NCBI RefSeq assembly: GCF_950295315.1
Contig: NC_080162.1
Span: 71,492,697-71,556,696 of the forward strand
DNA length: 64,000 bases
From: Erinaceus europaeus
Taxonomy: Eukaryota > Chordata > Mammalia > Eulipotyphla > Erinaceidae
Direction of reading: 5' to 3'
Below the pieces are notes generated by a model. It worked only from the letters and a program-made list of their open reading frames with translations. It was not told the origin of the DNA and searched no databases. Below, piece after piece: positions 11,227-21,708 of this stretch (the first letter of the stretch is position 1; each line of letters opens with the position of its first letter). The translations under genes and the position numbers were made by a program.

Positions 11227-11601
11227 GCACTGATGTCAGCCGTGAGCTTCCTCCTGGCAAAACGCCTATCTGTGTCATCATCCTTCTGTCCCCCACCAGC
11301 ACTCTCACAAAGTGGGCTTCATGGCGCTTGCCGTGAGCAGCCATGGCACGCTGTGATCCAGGTCAGTGGTCAGAAGGACAGGACGGGTCTGTGTGGAGGG
11401 CTGCTGTCAGCCATGTGCTGACAGCCTGTGCTGCCTCCTCCGGGGGCCTGTGTCCGGACAGCCACTTGTTTATAGGCTGTGTTTTTCCATTAAAAAAAAA
11501 ATTTTTTTTAATGGAGTCCTAGAAGGAAATAAACATCCCTACAATTTTTTTACTCTATGGCCTGGATTCCAGCCACTAGGAGAATGGCAGTGAAAAATCA
11601 C
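11227..11601. other. Unique sequence downstream of UBOX5
   Basis: No recognisable gene. A near-palindromic A/T block (ccattaaaaaaaaa / ttttttttaatgg) lies at about 11488-11515. Confidence 0.5.
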
Positions 11602-11702
11602 CAGGGCAGCAAGGTAGCTCACCTGGATAGTGTGTGCACAGCCCAGTTTTGAGCCTGGCCCCCTGCGTGGGGCAGTCAGTGCTCTGGTATCCCCCCCTCT
11701 GT
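11602..11702 (+). mobile_element. SINE E, truncated
   Basis: Head gcaaggtagctcacctggat, then gtggggcagtcagtgctctgg; the tail is replaced by the next element. Confidence 0.65.
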
Positions 11703-11704
11703 CT

Positions 11705-11832
11705 TTTGTTTGTTTTGTTTTTACTAGAGCACTGCTCATCTCTGGCTTATTCTGGTGCAGAAGATTGAACCTGGGACTTTGGAGCCTCAGGCACAAGAGT
11801 CTCTTTGTATAACCATTATGCTACCTACCCCC
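11705..11832 (-). mobile_element. SINE D, minus strand
   Basis: Contains cactgctcatctctggctta and ttgaacctgggactttggag; ends in accattatgctacctacccc. Confidence 0.85.
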
Positions 11833-11850
11833 ACTCTCTTTTTTTCTTTC

Positions 11851-11940
11851 ATTTTTTTTTCCCCAGAAAATTGCTCATCTCTGGTTATGATGGTGTGAAG
11901 GATTGAACCTGGGACTTTGGAACCTCAGATATGACATTGT
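11851..11940 (-). mobile_element. SINE D, minus strand, truncated
   Basis: Same motifs as the previous copy; stops at about 11940 where a reversed SINE B starts. Confidence 0.75.
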
Positions 11941-11944
11941 TGGA

Positions 11945-12467
11945 TTTTTTTTAAATCTTTATTTATTGATAGAGTCAGCCAGAAATCAAGAAGGAAGGGT
12001 GTTGTTAAAATTCGGCATCTCCAGCCGGCCGGGCTGGCTTCACGGGCGGGTAACAGAGACGACCAGAGACACACGGCTGGGCAGGGAAGCTGTATTTCTT
12101 TATTCAGGAACAACGATTCATAAACTAACCCAAACTAATCACCAAGCAGAACTCTGCTGCCTCCCCCCACACACACACTCTCCCGAACTCTGCAACTCTC
12201 CAACTCTCCCCAGGGTTCCTAGGGGCAGGGCCAAGCAGCCCACGAAACTAGCAGGACTGATCCAATCCTCTTGGCGGGGGAGAACTAGAACAACCCAATG
12301 TAAAGCATACAACAGAAGGGGATAATAGAGAGGGGGAGAGAAAGAGAGACACTTGCAGCACTGCTTCACCACTCACAAAGCATTCCCCCTGCAGGGGGGA
12401 CCAGGGGCTTGAGCCCGGGTCCTTGCACACTGTAACGTGCACTCAACCAGGTGTGCCACCACCTGTA
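11945..12467 (-). mobile_element. SINE B (minus) split by a solo LTR
   Basis: Reversed B sequence at 11945-11999 (atctttatttattgatagag) and 12321-12467 (ending tgtgccaccacctg); the LTR between them carries a 6-bp duplication. Confidence 0.85.
12000..12314 (-). mobile_element. Solo LTR, type A, 315 bp
   Basis: On the minus strand it begins TGTTGTATGC and ends TTTTAACAACA, with the TG..CA ends of a retroviral LTR, and carries an AATAAA (reversed as tttatt) near 12100. The duplication gaaggg is at 11994-11999 and 12315-12320. A 6-bp duplication is usual for betaretrovirus-like (class II) elements. No internal viral genes are present. Confidence 0.85.
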
Positions 12468-12585
12468 TATATATATATTAAAATAACCATTATATTATCA
12501 CCTCTGCCTCACTGCCCCATCTTCTCCCCTCCCCTCTATCTGAAAAAGTTGTCTGGAGTGGTGGGACCCTAGAAATTCAAATTAG

Positions 12586-12847
12586 AGGGGGTCAGGTGGT
12601 GACACACTGGATTAAACACACACAGGATGAAGCACTAGGATCCTGGTTCAAACCCCGGCTCCCCACCTGCAGGGGAATTGCTTCAGAAGCGGTGAAGCAG
12701 GTCTACAGGTACCTGTCTTTCTCCCTCTCTATCTCCTCTCCTCTCTCAACTCTCTCTGTCCTATCCAATAGAAAAAGAGATGACCACCAAGAGCAGTGGA
12801 TTTGTGGTGCAGGCACAAAGCCCCAGTGATAACCTTGGAGACAAAAA
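12586..12847 (+). mobile_element. SINE A
   Basis: Head ggtcaggtggtgacacactg, box B ggttcaaaccccgg, end module gccccagtgataaccttgga. Confidence 0.85.
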
Positions 12848-12885
12848 ATATATATATATTTACATTTATATATATATATATATAT
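12848..12885. repeat. (TA)n-rich microsatellite
   Basis: Two TA runs separated by tttacatt, at the tail of the preceding SINE. Confidence 0.9.
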
Positions 12886-13029
12886 GTTTCCTGTTCCCTT
12901 CTGAGCAGGTTTGAAAGCAGCCCAATGTTGCTTCACATATTTTTAAAAAGCTGTACATATAGGGCAACAAAAGGGAATAAATAAATAAATAAAATGTAAA
13001 AAATAATTAAAAAAAAAAAGCTGTACATA

Positions 13030-13158
13030 TGAGTAAGAGTCTCATATGAGACAGGGAGAGAGAGAAGCCAGAGCACCACTGTGTTCCATGGGAATCAAAC
13101 CACAAGCCTCAGACATTAGGTCTAAGGCTTTACCAGTTGAATCATTTACCCAGCTTTA
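13030..13158 (-). mobile_element. SINE C-like, minus strand
   Basis: Contains agccagagcaccactgtg and a reversed head ending in atttacccagc. Diverged. Confidence 0.5.
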
Positions 13159-13174
13159 CTTTTTCTTTCTTTCT

Positions 13175-13399
13175 TTTTTTTTTTTTGCCACCAGAGTTAT
13201 CGCTGGGCTCAGTGCTGCCATGATGACTCTACCCTTCTCTGCGGCATCTTTTCTTTTTGTTTTTCTGATAGAAACAGAGAAACGAAAGAGAAGCAGGGAC
13301 AGCTGCAGTACTCCTCCGCTGCAGGTGGAGCCAGAGGCTTGAACCTAGTTCTTCACGCAATATGTGTGCTCTGTTGAGTGCACCACTACCCAGCCCCCA
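13175..13399 (-). mobile_element. SINE A/B, minus strand
   Basis: Reversed end module (gccaccagagttatcgctgg), then a body lacking most of the C/T tract; ends in ccactacccagccccc. Confidence 0.7.
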
Positions 13400-13426
13400 C
13401 TATACCTTTCTTCTTTTTATTTTTTA

Positions 13427-13740
13427 TTTTTTGCCTCTAGTGTTAGCACTGGGGCTCAGTGCCAGCACTACTAATTCACTGCTCCTGGAGGCTATTTTTC
13501 CCATTTTGTTGCGTGTGTTCATGCCCTCGTTGTGGTTGTTATTGTTATCATTGCTGTTGTTGTTGGATAGGACAGAGAGAAATCAAGAGAGGAGGGGGAG
13601 ATGAGAGGGGAAACGAAAGATAAACACCTGCAGACCTGCTTCACCGCTTGTGAAGCGACCCCTCCCCTGCAGGTGGGGAGCTGGGGCTTCAAACCGAGAT
13701 CCTCATGCTGGTCCTTGCACTTTGCGTCATGTGCACTTAT
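13427..13740 (-). mobile_element. SINE A, minus strand, head truncated
   Basis: End module, CAA-rich tail and box B are present; the last part of the head is replaced at about 13740 by a SINE D. Confidence 0.85.
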
Positions 13741-13825
13741 GGTGCTGTGGGGATTGAACCTGGGACTTTGGAGCCTTAGGCATGAAAGTCTCTTCATTAA
13801 ACTGCTGTACTATCTTCCTGACCTG
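13740..13825 (-). mobile_element. SINE D, minus strand, truncated
   Basis: ggattgaacctgggactttg followed by a reversed head. Confidence 0.75.
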
Positions 13826-13858
13826 AAGCTTCACAGTTTGTCCCTAAAATTTCAAGCA

Positions 13859-13990
13859 GGGTTGGAGATAGATAGCACAATGATTATACAAAGTGACTCT
13901 CAGGCCTGAGACTAAAGTCTCAGGTTCAATCTCCCCACCACCATAACCCAGAGCTGAGCAGTGTTCTGATAAAAAAAACAAAAAAACAAA
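13859..13990 (+). mobile_element. SINE D
   Basis: agatagatagcacaatgatt head, cagagctgagcagtgttctg core and an A-rich tail. Confidence 0.85.
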
Positions 13991-13999
13991 ACAAAACAA

Positions 14000-14756
14000 A
14001 AAGATTTCATCAAGCTGAGCCCATGAACAGGCTGTGGGAATCCTCAAGTTGACCTGCTGTCTCACCTTCTAGAAGCCTGACCCTCAGCTTCGCAATGGGG
14101 ACCCCAGGGAATGAGGCCAGTGCTCTCTCGGGCTTCCATTCTTTACACTCAAGGCGGAGATGGAGTGGGGACTGTAGTCTTTATACTCTAGGAAAGGGGG
14201 CAGCTTACTGAAAATTCAGGTCCTCAGGATGACCCAGTATGTTCATAGCATATTCTGCTTCCCAGTATTAGGGCCGTGGGACCCTTAGCAACTGGGACCT
14301 GAGGCCTATCCCACACCTACCACACCAGCCCTACTTCCTCCTACGTGTTCCCAGCTTGAGGTCACCCCATTTTCCATTCCCTCTGCTGCCCGGGCTGCTG
14401 TAAGTAGGTCTGAAGACAAAGAGACCTGTCTCTGGAGGAAACTGCCTGTCAGCTTCCTGACTACTGATCACCTCCTGCCGCTGGTATTGTCACAGTGGGC
14501 TGCTGCCATTGTCGCGGCCACAGGGATGGCAGGCGGGGCTGCGTCAGGGCAGTGCCCACACACAGTGCTGCCCCTCTGCCCTCCCAGCTCCCTGCCAGCC
14601 CCTCTGTCGGCATGCATTACCTACTGGACTCAGTCTGCTGGCACAGGCAGAAGTTGGCCTGCTTCTACTTGGGACTATTGGGGAGGGGCCATGGTGGGAA
14701 TTGGTCAAAGATGCCCTGACACGTGACCACTGACGTAAGTTAAAAGTGTGTAAGGG
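14000..14756. other. Unique sequence
   Basis: Repeat-poor, moderately GC-rich. Overlapping open frames at about 14487-14733 in all three plus frames reflect base composition; no protein family is recognised. Confidence 0.5.
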
Positions 14757-15043
14757 TGGGAGTCGGGCGGTAGCACAGTGGGTTAAGCACAGGTGGTGCT
14801 AAGCGCAAGGACGGGCATAAGGATCCCGGTTTGAGCCCCCGGGTCTCCACCTGCAGGGGAGTCGCTTCACAGGCAGTGAAGCAGGTCTGCAGGTGTCTTT
14901 CTCTCCCCCTCTCTGTCTTCCCCTCCTCTCTCCATTTCTCTCTGTCCTATCCAACAATGAAATCAATAACAACAACATTAATAACTACAACAATAAAACA
15001 ACAAGGGCAACAAAAAGGGAATAAATAAACTTAAAAAAAAAAG
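14757..15043 (+). mobile_element. SINE A with target-site duplication
   Basis: Complete copy; aaaagtgtgtaagggt is repeated on both sides (about 14741-14756 and 15039-15054). Confidence 0.92.
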
Positions 15044-15198
15044 TGTGTAAGGGTTTGGAGACAGCTCATAACTCACCATGCTCAAGCCCAGGCACCACAT
15101 GGCAGTACCATGGGTGACATCATGGACCTTCTTGGATGATAGAGCAGTGTTGTCTTTCATTTTTGTCTATTTTTCATAAATAAGGAAACAAATAATAG

Positions 15199-15444
15199 AG
15201 ACCAGGCGGTGGCACACCGGTTAAGCACACTTGTTAACATGCGCAAGGACCTGGGGTCAAGCCTCTGGTTTCCAGAAGCTTCATGAGCAGTGAAGCAGGT
15301 TTGCAGGTATCTTTCTCTCTCTGTCCCCACTTAGCCTCTCAATTTCTCTGTCCTATTAAATAAAATAAAAAGGGAATTCAGGAGCTATGAGTTTGTAGTG
15401 TAGGCACTGAGCCCCAGCAATAACCCTGGTGTCAAAAATAATAA
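15199..15444 (+). mobile_element. SINE A/B
   Basis: Head gaccaggcggtggcacaccg, box B region gggtcaagcctctgg and end module gccccagcaataaccctgg. Confidence 0.8.
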
Positions 15445-15448
15445 GCAA

Positions 15449-15814
15449 TGGGGGTCGGGTGGTGGCGCAGTGGGTTAAGCGCATGTGGCGCAAAGCGCAG
15501 GGACCGGCATAAGGATCCCGGTTCGAGCCCCCGGCTCCCCACCTGCAGGGGAGTCGCTTCGCAGGCGGTGAAGCAGGTCTGCAGGTGTCTATCTTTCTCT
15601 CCCCCTCTCTCTCTGTCTTCCCCTCCTCTCTCCATTTCTCTCTGTCTTATCCAACAACAAAGCAACGTCAACAATGGCAATAATAACCGCAGCGAGGCTG
15701 CAACAACTAGGGCAACAAAAAGGGGGAAAAATGGCCTCCAGGAGCGGTGGATTCATGGTGCAGGCACCGAGCCCAGCAATAACCCTGGAGGGAATAATAA
15801 TAATAATAATAATA
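15449..15814 (+). mobile_element. SINE A, young-looking long copy
   Basis: Near-consensus head ggcgcagtgggttaagcgca and box B ggttcgagcccc, plus the 'gcctccaggagcggtggatt' module and an ATA-repeat tail. The intact promoter boxes suggest a recent insertion. Confidence 0.92.
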
Positions 15815-15857
15815 AGCAAGTAATTAAATGGTCAGAGGATCAGAAATGCTTGAGCTA

Positions 15858-16119
15858 GGGAGTCCGGTGCAGTGGGTTAAGCGTAGGTGGCGCCAAGCAC
15901 AAGGACTGGCCTAAGGACCCCGGTTCAAGCTCCCAGCTTCCCACCTGCAGGGGGGTCGCTTCACAGGTGGTGAAGCAGGTCTGCAGGTGTCTGTCTTTCT
16001 CTCCCCCTCTCTATCTTCCCCTCCTCTGTCCATTTCTCTCTGTCCTATCCAACAATGATATCAATAACAACAACTACAACAATGAAAAACAAGGGCAACA
16101 AAAGGGAAAATAAATAAAT
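15858..16119 (+). mobile_element. SINE A with target-site duplication
   Basis: aaatgcttgagct is repeated before and after the element. Confidence 0.9.
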
Positions 16120-16298
16120 GCTTGAGCTTTGCCTGCTACATACCTACCACTACTCAGCTGAAGCCTAGGTAGAGCCCAGGCTCCATCTTGCTGTCACCAC
16201 CCACTTAGAGAGTTATCGTGGCTCAGAGGAGTGCAGTGTGAGGGATGAGGTAAGGACGGGGAGAGAGGCAGCATGTGGCAGTTGGTAAGTTTTTTTTT

Positions 16299-16441
16299 TT
16301 AAGATTTTATTTATTCATGAGAAATGATAGGAGAGAAAGAACCAGACATCATTCTGGTACATGTGCTCCTGGGGATTGAACTCAGGATCTCATGCTTGAC
16401 AGTGAGGTCACACTTTACCCACAGCAGCACCTCCCAGACCA
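16299..16441 (-). mobile_element. SINE C, minus strand
   Basis: aagattttatttattcatga start; gaaccagacatcattctggt core. Confidence 0.8.
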
Positions 16442-16646
16442 CCTGGTAAGATTTTTCTCCCAAGGTGTGTGTGCACTAAAGCAGGTGATGTTCTTCGAAA
16501 CCACACAATCAAGATGTCCTCTCAAATTTGTTGGTTTCCTCCCCTTCCAATGTTTTTCTAAGAGAAAACATTGTGTAAGTACTTTGTGGTTCTGTTGACC
16601 AGTATTCCTTTTAATATATCATAGACATTTGCTCTTGTCACTAGAT

Positions 16647-16669
16647 ATTATTATTATTATTATTATTAT
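16647..16669. repeat. (TTA)n microsatellite
   Basis: Seven to eight ATT units. Confidence 0.9.
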
Positions 16670-16670
16670 A

Positions 16671-16840
16671 AAGACCGTGGGGGCTCACTCAGTAGAGCAC
16701 ACATGGGTTCAAGCCTCCAGCCCCTACTTTCAGGAGGGAAACTTTACTAGCAATAGAGTAGTACTGTAGATGTATTTCTTATTTTTGCCCTGTCTCCCTC
16801 TCACCCCCTTTATCAAAAAGAAAGACAGAAAAAAAGAAAA
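16671..16840 (+). mobile_element. SINE B-like, diverged
   Basis: gggttcaagcctccagcccc box B region and a degenerate body. Confidence 0.5.
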
Positions 16841-16954
16841 AAAAGGAAAATATCCTTTCCAATGGCACAACATCCACACAGGCAAATTTATATACAATCA
16901 GGTAAAAGACTGATAAATTTGAGTTTATAAAAAAAAATCAAAACATCCAACTAT

Positions 16955-17541
16955 GAGTCCATCTCCCCAGACAGTAACCTCGGTCTACTTGCATATTAGA
17001 TGTCAGGCTCAGGCAAAAACTATAGTAAAGTCACGGGCCCCTTGGAATATACCTAAAATAGACATACTAACTTTTTCCAAAACAGAGACCCCAAACCTTC
17101 ATCTGCACTATTCCAGCCTTTAGGTTCATGATTAGTCAACAATTTGTTTGGCTTTATATCTTAACTCTTCTTTCAGCCACCAGGTTCCAGATGCCAGCAG
17201 GAAGCCAACCTGATATCCCTGGGCAGACAACCCCACCAGTGTGTCCTGGAGCCCCGCCTCCCCAGAGCCCCGCCCACTAGGGAAAGAGAGACAGGCTGGG
17301 AGTATGGACCGACCTGTCAGTGCCCATGTTCAGTGGGGAAGCAACTACAGAAGCCAGACCTTCCACCTTCTGCACCCCATTATTACCCTGGGTCCATACT
17401 CCAGAGGGATAAAGAATAGGGAAGCTATCAGGGGAGGGGATTGGATATGGAGTTCTGGGGGTGGGAACTGTGTGTAAGTATACCCCTTTTACTCTATAGT
17501 CTTGTGAATATTTCCATTTTATAAATAAAAAATTTTTTAAA
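16955..17541 (+). mobile_element. L1 3' end, 5'-truncated
   Basis: Same family as 21709-22240, 34880-35350 and 58432-59038. Shared landmarks are tttaggttcatgattagtca, gggaaagagagacaggctgg, cccatgttcagtggggaagc and the closing tataaataaaaaa. The copy at 34.9 kb follows L1 coding sequence, so I read the family as an L1 3'UTR (inference). Confidence 0.75.
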
Positions 17542-17699
17542 TGCAGAACAAAACCCTCACGTGGCAAACAAAAAGCCACCAGTATTTTCACCAAGTGAAA
17601 ATACAAATTACAGGCTGGGAAAATGTAATTTGTGTTATTACAATGGATAATATCCCTAATATATGACTTCTAAAAAGCAAAGGCTGCAAAGAATATTTT

Positions 17700-17950
17700 A
17701 ATTTAATTTAATTTTTATTTTTGTTGCTGGGGCTTCGAGTTTCATTCTTATATGATTCTCCTGCTCCCAACAGACTTTTTTTTTTTCCCCCCCAGAGTGA
17801 GGGTGAGAGACAGACAACATAGCACCGCTTCATTGCTCATGAGTCTTCCCCTTTGCATGATACTCCCATGTGGTGGCTGGGGGCTTGAACTCAGACCCTC
17901 AAGCATGGTAAGTGTGTACTTTGCAGAGTGAGTTGTCTTCCACCCCCCAC
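17700..17950 (-). mobile_element. Diverged SINE, minus strand
   Basis: tttttgttgctggggcttcg at the left and a reversed box B (gggggcttgaactcagac). Confidence 0.55.
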
Positions 17951-17979
17951 AAAAGATCTTTTTTAAATTAAGAAAAAAA

Positions 17980-18243
17980 TTATTGCCACCAAGTTTATAG
18001 CTGGGGCCTGCCTGTATGATGATCCACTGTTCTTGGTAGCTGTTTTTCCTCTTTTTTTTTTTTTCCTTTTTTACTTAATAAGATAGATATTGAGAAGGGA
18101 GAGGGAGGTAGAGATAGAGGGAGGGAAAAAGATGTCTGCAGCCCTTATGAGTTTCCCCCTGGCAGGTGGGGACCAGAGACTTGAACCCAGGTCCTTGAGC
18201 ATAGGAATGTGCACTCAACTGGAAATGCCACAACCTGGTCCCC
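17980..18243 (-). mobile_element. SINE B, minus strand
   Basis: Reversed end module with gctggggcctgcctg, then body and box B; ends in cacaacctggtcccc. Confidence 0.75.
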
Positions 18244-18517
18244 AGATGGCCTTTTAGTATGTCAAACATCCAAAACCTTGCTCATAATATGATAAAATAA
18301 AAATAATCTTGAATTGCCTTTTGTTTTTGGCCCAGCAGATTAGCACATGTCTCAGTCTATCAGTGAGGCTGTGGACTCAGTGTCACACGCTATGGGAACA
18401 CGAAGGGTACAGCCTTGTGGCAGGGAATGTGACAGTATCTAGCCAAGTCACATGCTTATTTGAGCCCTCTGAGCCAGCCAGCCCAGTTCTAAAACAAGCC
18501 TAAAGAACTCTGGCAGA

Positions 18518-18775
18518 AGGAGCCGGGTGGTGGCGCAGCGGGTTAAACACACATGGCGGAAAATGCATCAGGATCCCGGTTTGAGCCCTCAGCTCCCCAC
18601 CTGCAGGGGAGTCGCTTCACAGGCGGTGAAGCAGGTCTGCAGGTGTCTATCTTTCTCTCCCCCTGGCTTCCCCTCCTCTCTCCATTTCTCTTTGTCCTAT
18701 CCAATGACGACAGCAATAACAACAATAATAAATTACAATAAACAAGGGCAACAAAAGAGGAAAAAATAAATAAGA
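18518..18775 (+). mobile_element. SINE A with target-site duplication
   Basis: aaagaactctggcagaa occurs just before the element and just after its A-rich tail. Confidence 0.9.
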
Positions 18776-18826
18776 GTTTAAAAATAAAAAAAGAACTCTG
18801 GCAGAATGTGAGAATAACAATTCTGG

Positions 18827-19075
18827 GGCCAGGTGGTGGTGTACCTGGCTGAATGTAGATATTACTAGGCTTGAGGATCGGGGTTCAGCCCCTGCTCCTC
18901 ACTTGCAGGGGGGAAGCTTCACAAGTGGTGAAGCAGTGCTGTAGGTGTCTCTCTTTCTCTTTCTCCTCTTCCCTCTCAATTTCTCTGTGCACAATTAAAT
19001 AAAATTTTCCTCTACTACAAGGGCAACAAAAGGGAATAAATAAATAAAATAAATATTTAAAAAAAAATCTTTCCT
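18827..19075 (+). mobile_element. SINE B with an A-type tail
   Basis: The head is B-like (ggccaggtggtggtgtacct) but the tail carries the A-type gggcaacaaaagggaataa, suggesting a hybrid or an A tail inserted in B. Confidence 0.75.
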
Positions 19076-19397
19076 CTAAAAGAAAGGAGAAGAAAAGAAG
19101 AGAATTCTGTCCCTGCCAGCAAATGGCCTGAGCTGCTAACTATTTGTGGGCTGGGCAAAGGCCAGCTGCAACGGGCACATGACTAGGAAAAAGTGATTTA
19201 CATGTAGGTGATAATACACACGATATTATCATGAAGACTGTGGAGACTGAAGGCCATCTGGCTGCCTAAAAACTTTGTCTTCAAAAGTTTGCATTAAATG
19301 GCCTTTCTGTTTGTTTTAAGTATGTGTTGAGCACACAGTCCTGGCCATTGTGCTAAGTGCTTTGTCTGTATTATCACTTACTCCACAATTATCTCTT
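19076..19397. other. Unique sequence
   Basis: Nothing recognised. Confidence 0.5.
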
Positions 19398-19646
19398 CTA
19401 AAAGATTTATTTTTTCTCACCAGAGCTTGCTGGAGTTTGTTGCCTGCACAATTTTACCATTCCTAATGGTCTCATCATCATCATCATCATCATCATCAAG
19501 GAGAGACACCAGAGTATTTCTCCACCACCCATGTAGCCTTTCAGTACACATGCTCCCACTTGGCAGCCAGAGTCTTGAATCTGGGTCCTTGCACAGTAAC
19601 ATTTTTAAGCATATGCTATACTGGCCTAGCTATCTCACAGCCCCTT
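19398..19646 (-). mobile_element. Diverged SINE, minus strand, with (TCA)n
   Basis: SINE-like body and reversed box B (gtcttgaatctgggtcc); a TCA microsatellite occupies 19472-19498. Confidence 0.6.
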
Positions 19647-19661
19647 AAAGATTTATTTTGT

Positions 19662-19861
19662 GGGGGGTCAGGCAGTGGTGCACCAGGTTAAGCGGTGAAG
19701 AAGATCTGCAGGTTTCTTTCTCCCTCTTGATTTCCCCTTGTCTCTTTCAATTTCCCTCCTATCCAAACAACAACAACAAAATGGCCACAGAACCAGTGGA
19801 TTCATAAGTGCCAGCACTGAATCCCAGTGATAACTCTGGAGGCAAAAAAAAAAAAAAAAAA
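19662..19861 (+). mobile_element. SINE A, internally deleted
   Basis: The head (gtggtgcaccaggttaag) is joined directly to gcggtgaagaagatctgc, so box B and the segment after it are missing. The end module (gcactgaatcccagtgataa) is present. Confidence 0.85.
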
Positions 19862-19862
19862 A

Positions 19863-19975
19863 TTATTGATGAGACAGGGAGGGAACCAGAACAGAGCAAT
19901 ACACTGGCATGTATGCTGCAGGGGGGTCAAGCTCAAGAGCTCATACTAGCAAGTCCAACACTTTGTCCACAAGCC
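19863..19975 (-). mobile_element. SINE C-like, minus strand
   Basis: ttattgatgagacagggagg start and a degenerate reversed head. Confidence 0.5.
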
Positions 19976-20049
19976 TCATGATTCTTGGAGGAAGAAGCTG
20001 AGAATCAGCTAGCTCAGTTCTATGACAAGCTCACCAACATATATATATT

Positions 20050-20167
20050 TAAACCAGAGCATTGCTTAGCTGGCTGATGGTGCCAGGGCTTGAACAGGGG
20101 ACCTTTGGGACCTTGGAGCCTCAGGCATGAAATGCTTTTGCATAACCATTATGCCATCTCCCCACCC
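20050..20167 (-). mobile_element. SINE D, minus strand
   Basis: accagagcattgcttagctg and ccttggagcctcaggcatga. Confidence 0.8.
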
Positions 20168-20640
20168 AAGGTCATTAGCTCATAATCACTGAGATGCTTT
20201 GTAGGTCACAGAGGCCAGTAAAGACTCAAAGTCCCCTCTACTGGGTAGTCCTGATACCATACAGGGCCTTTAAGGATCCCTACAATGAGTTGGGCCTCAC
20301 ACCGGGCACAGGGTGCTACGAACATAGCTATTAACAACTCCTCTGGGGCTCAAATCCCCCATACAGTTCGAAACCACACACATGAAACTGTCTGATTTTA
20401 GAAAAATGACTCATGATCAAGCTACAGCATCACTTTGCAAGTCCAGCAATGTTCTGCTCTGGGTCCAAAATTAAAGATGTTCCTTCCCAGTGAAAATTCA
20501 CCAGAATGAACTTCCTATAAAAGAAGCCTTCCGGATGAAAAGTGAGAAGAAATGGGACCTTCAGTACCACATGCTTCATCAGGCCAGCTTTCAGTTACTG
20601 AGAAGTGGGGAGTCAGGTTGAGAAGTCCGGTTTGAAAGAA
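20168..20640. other. Unique sequence
   Basis: No gene or repeat recognised. Confidence 0.5.
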
Positions 20641-20648
20641 AATCAGAG

Positions 20649-20944
20649 GGGGTGGGGCTGGACAGTGGCCACCAGGTTAAGGGCACATAGTACGAAATTC
20701 AAGGGTCCCCCTTCGAGCCCTTGGCTCCTCATCTGCAGGAGGGTCACTATACAAGTGATGAAGCAGGTCTGTAGGTGTCTTTCTCTCCCCTTCTCTGTCT
20801 TCCTCTCCTTTCTCAATTTCTCCCTGTCCTATCCAACAACAGCAACAACAAAAATGGGAAAAATGGCCTCCAGGAGCAGTGGATTAGTAGTGCAGGTACC
20901 AAGCCCCAGCGATAACCTTGGAGGCAAAAAAAAAGAAAGAAAAA
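20649..20944 (+). mobile_element. SINE A
   Basis: Degenerate head, good body and end module (gccccagcgataaccttgga). Confidence 0.85.
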
Positions 20945-20951
20945 CAAGGTG

Positions 20952-21213
20952 GCGGGCTGGGCAGCAGCACACCTGGCTGAGTGCCCTATGCTTAAGGACC
21001 TAGGTTCAAGTCCCCAGATCCCACTTGCAGGGGGAAAGCTTCATCAGTGGTCTTTCTTTCCCCACCCCCACAGTCCTCCTCTTCTTTCAATTTCTCTTTG
21101 TCCTATCAAATAAAGGAAAGAAAAAAGAAAAGAAGAATAGATAGGAAGGAAAGGAGGAAAAAAGTAGACACTGGATTTGTCATGTGGACACCAAGTCCCA
21201 GCAGTAACCCTGG
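20952..21213 (+). mobile_element. SINE B
   Basis: ggctgggcagcagcacacct head, box B ggttcaagtcccc; long A/G-rich tail and end module. Confidence 0.8.
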
Positions 21214-21217
21214 TAGC

Positions 21218-21424
21218 AGGGCCAGGTGGCGGCACACTTGGTTGAATGCACATATTGCAGTGCACAAAGACACAGGTTCGAGCTCCAGTTCCCACCTGCA
21301 GATGGAAAGCTATTCAAGTAGTGAAGTAATGCTGAAGGTGTCTCCTTGTCTCTCTCTTCCTCTCTATCTCCTGCTCTCCTTGATTTCTGACTGTTTCTCC
21401 AATAAATAAAAGTAATGATCTTTT
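21218..21424 (+). mobile_element. SINE B
   Basis: ggccaggtggcggcacactt head, box B ggttcgagctcc, tail aataaataaaagtaatg. Confidence 0.85.
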
Positions 21425-21454
21425 TAAATCCTGGTAGCAATAAGAAATTTAAAA

Positions 21455-21566
21455 AAGGGGAGGGGGCAGGGGTATGTAAAGAGACTTCATGCCTGAGGCT
21501 CCAAAGTCCCAGATTCAATCCCCCACAACACTATAAACCAGAGCTAAGCAGTGTCCTGGTAAAAAA
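21455..21566 (+). mobile_element. SINE D
   Basis: cttcatgcctgaggctccaa and ccagagctaagcagtgtcct. Confidence 0.85.
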
Positions 21567-21576
21567 GAAAAGAAAC

Positions 21577-21707
21577 AGGGCTAGGAAGATCAAATAGAAT
21601 AATGGATTTTTTTTTTTCATGCCTGAAGCATCAAAGGGCCTAGGTTCAGTCCCCAGCACCACCATAAGCCAGAGCTGAGCAGTGTTCCTTTGGTTAAAAA
21701 AAAAAAA
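21577..21707 (+). mobile_element. SINE D with internal T-run
   Basis: Head gggctaggaagatcaaatag, a run of 12 T, then the D core. Confidence 0.8.
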
Positions 21708-21708
21708 A

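Noticed and set aside
12000..12314. Full endogenous retrovirus at LTR sites
   Set aside because: No gag, pol or env sequence lies beside any LTR copy; they are solo or tandem LTRs.
15449..15560. tRNA genes at SINE heads with intact box A and box B
   Set aside because: They sit at the start of SINEs with C/T body and A-rich tail and have target duplications; no complete tRNA cloverleaf was followed.
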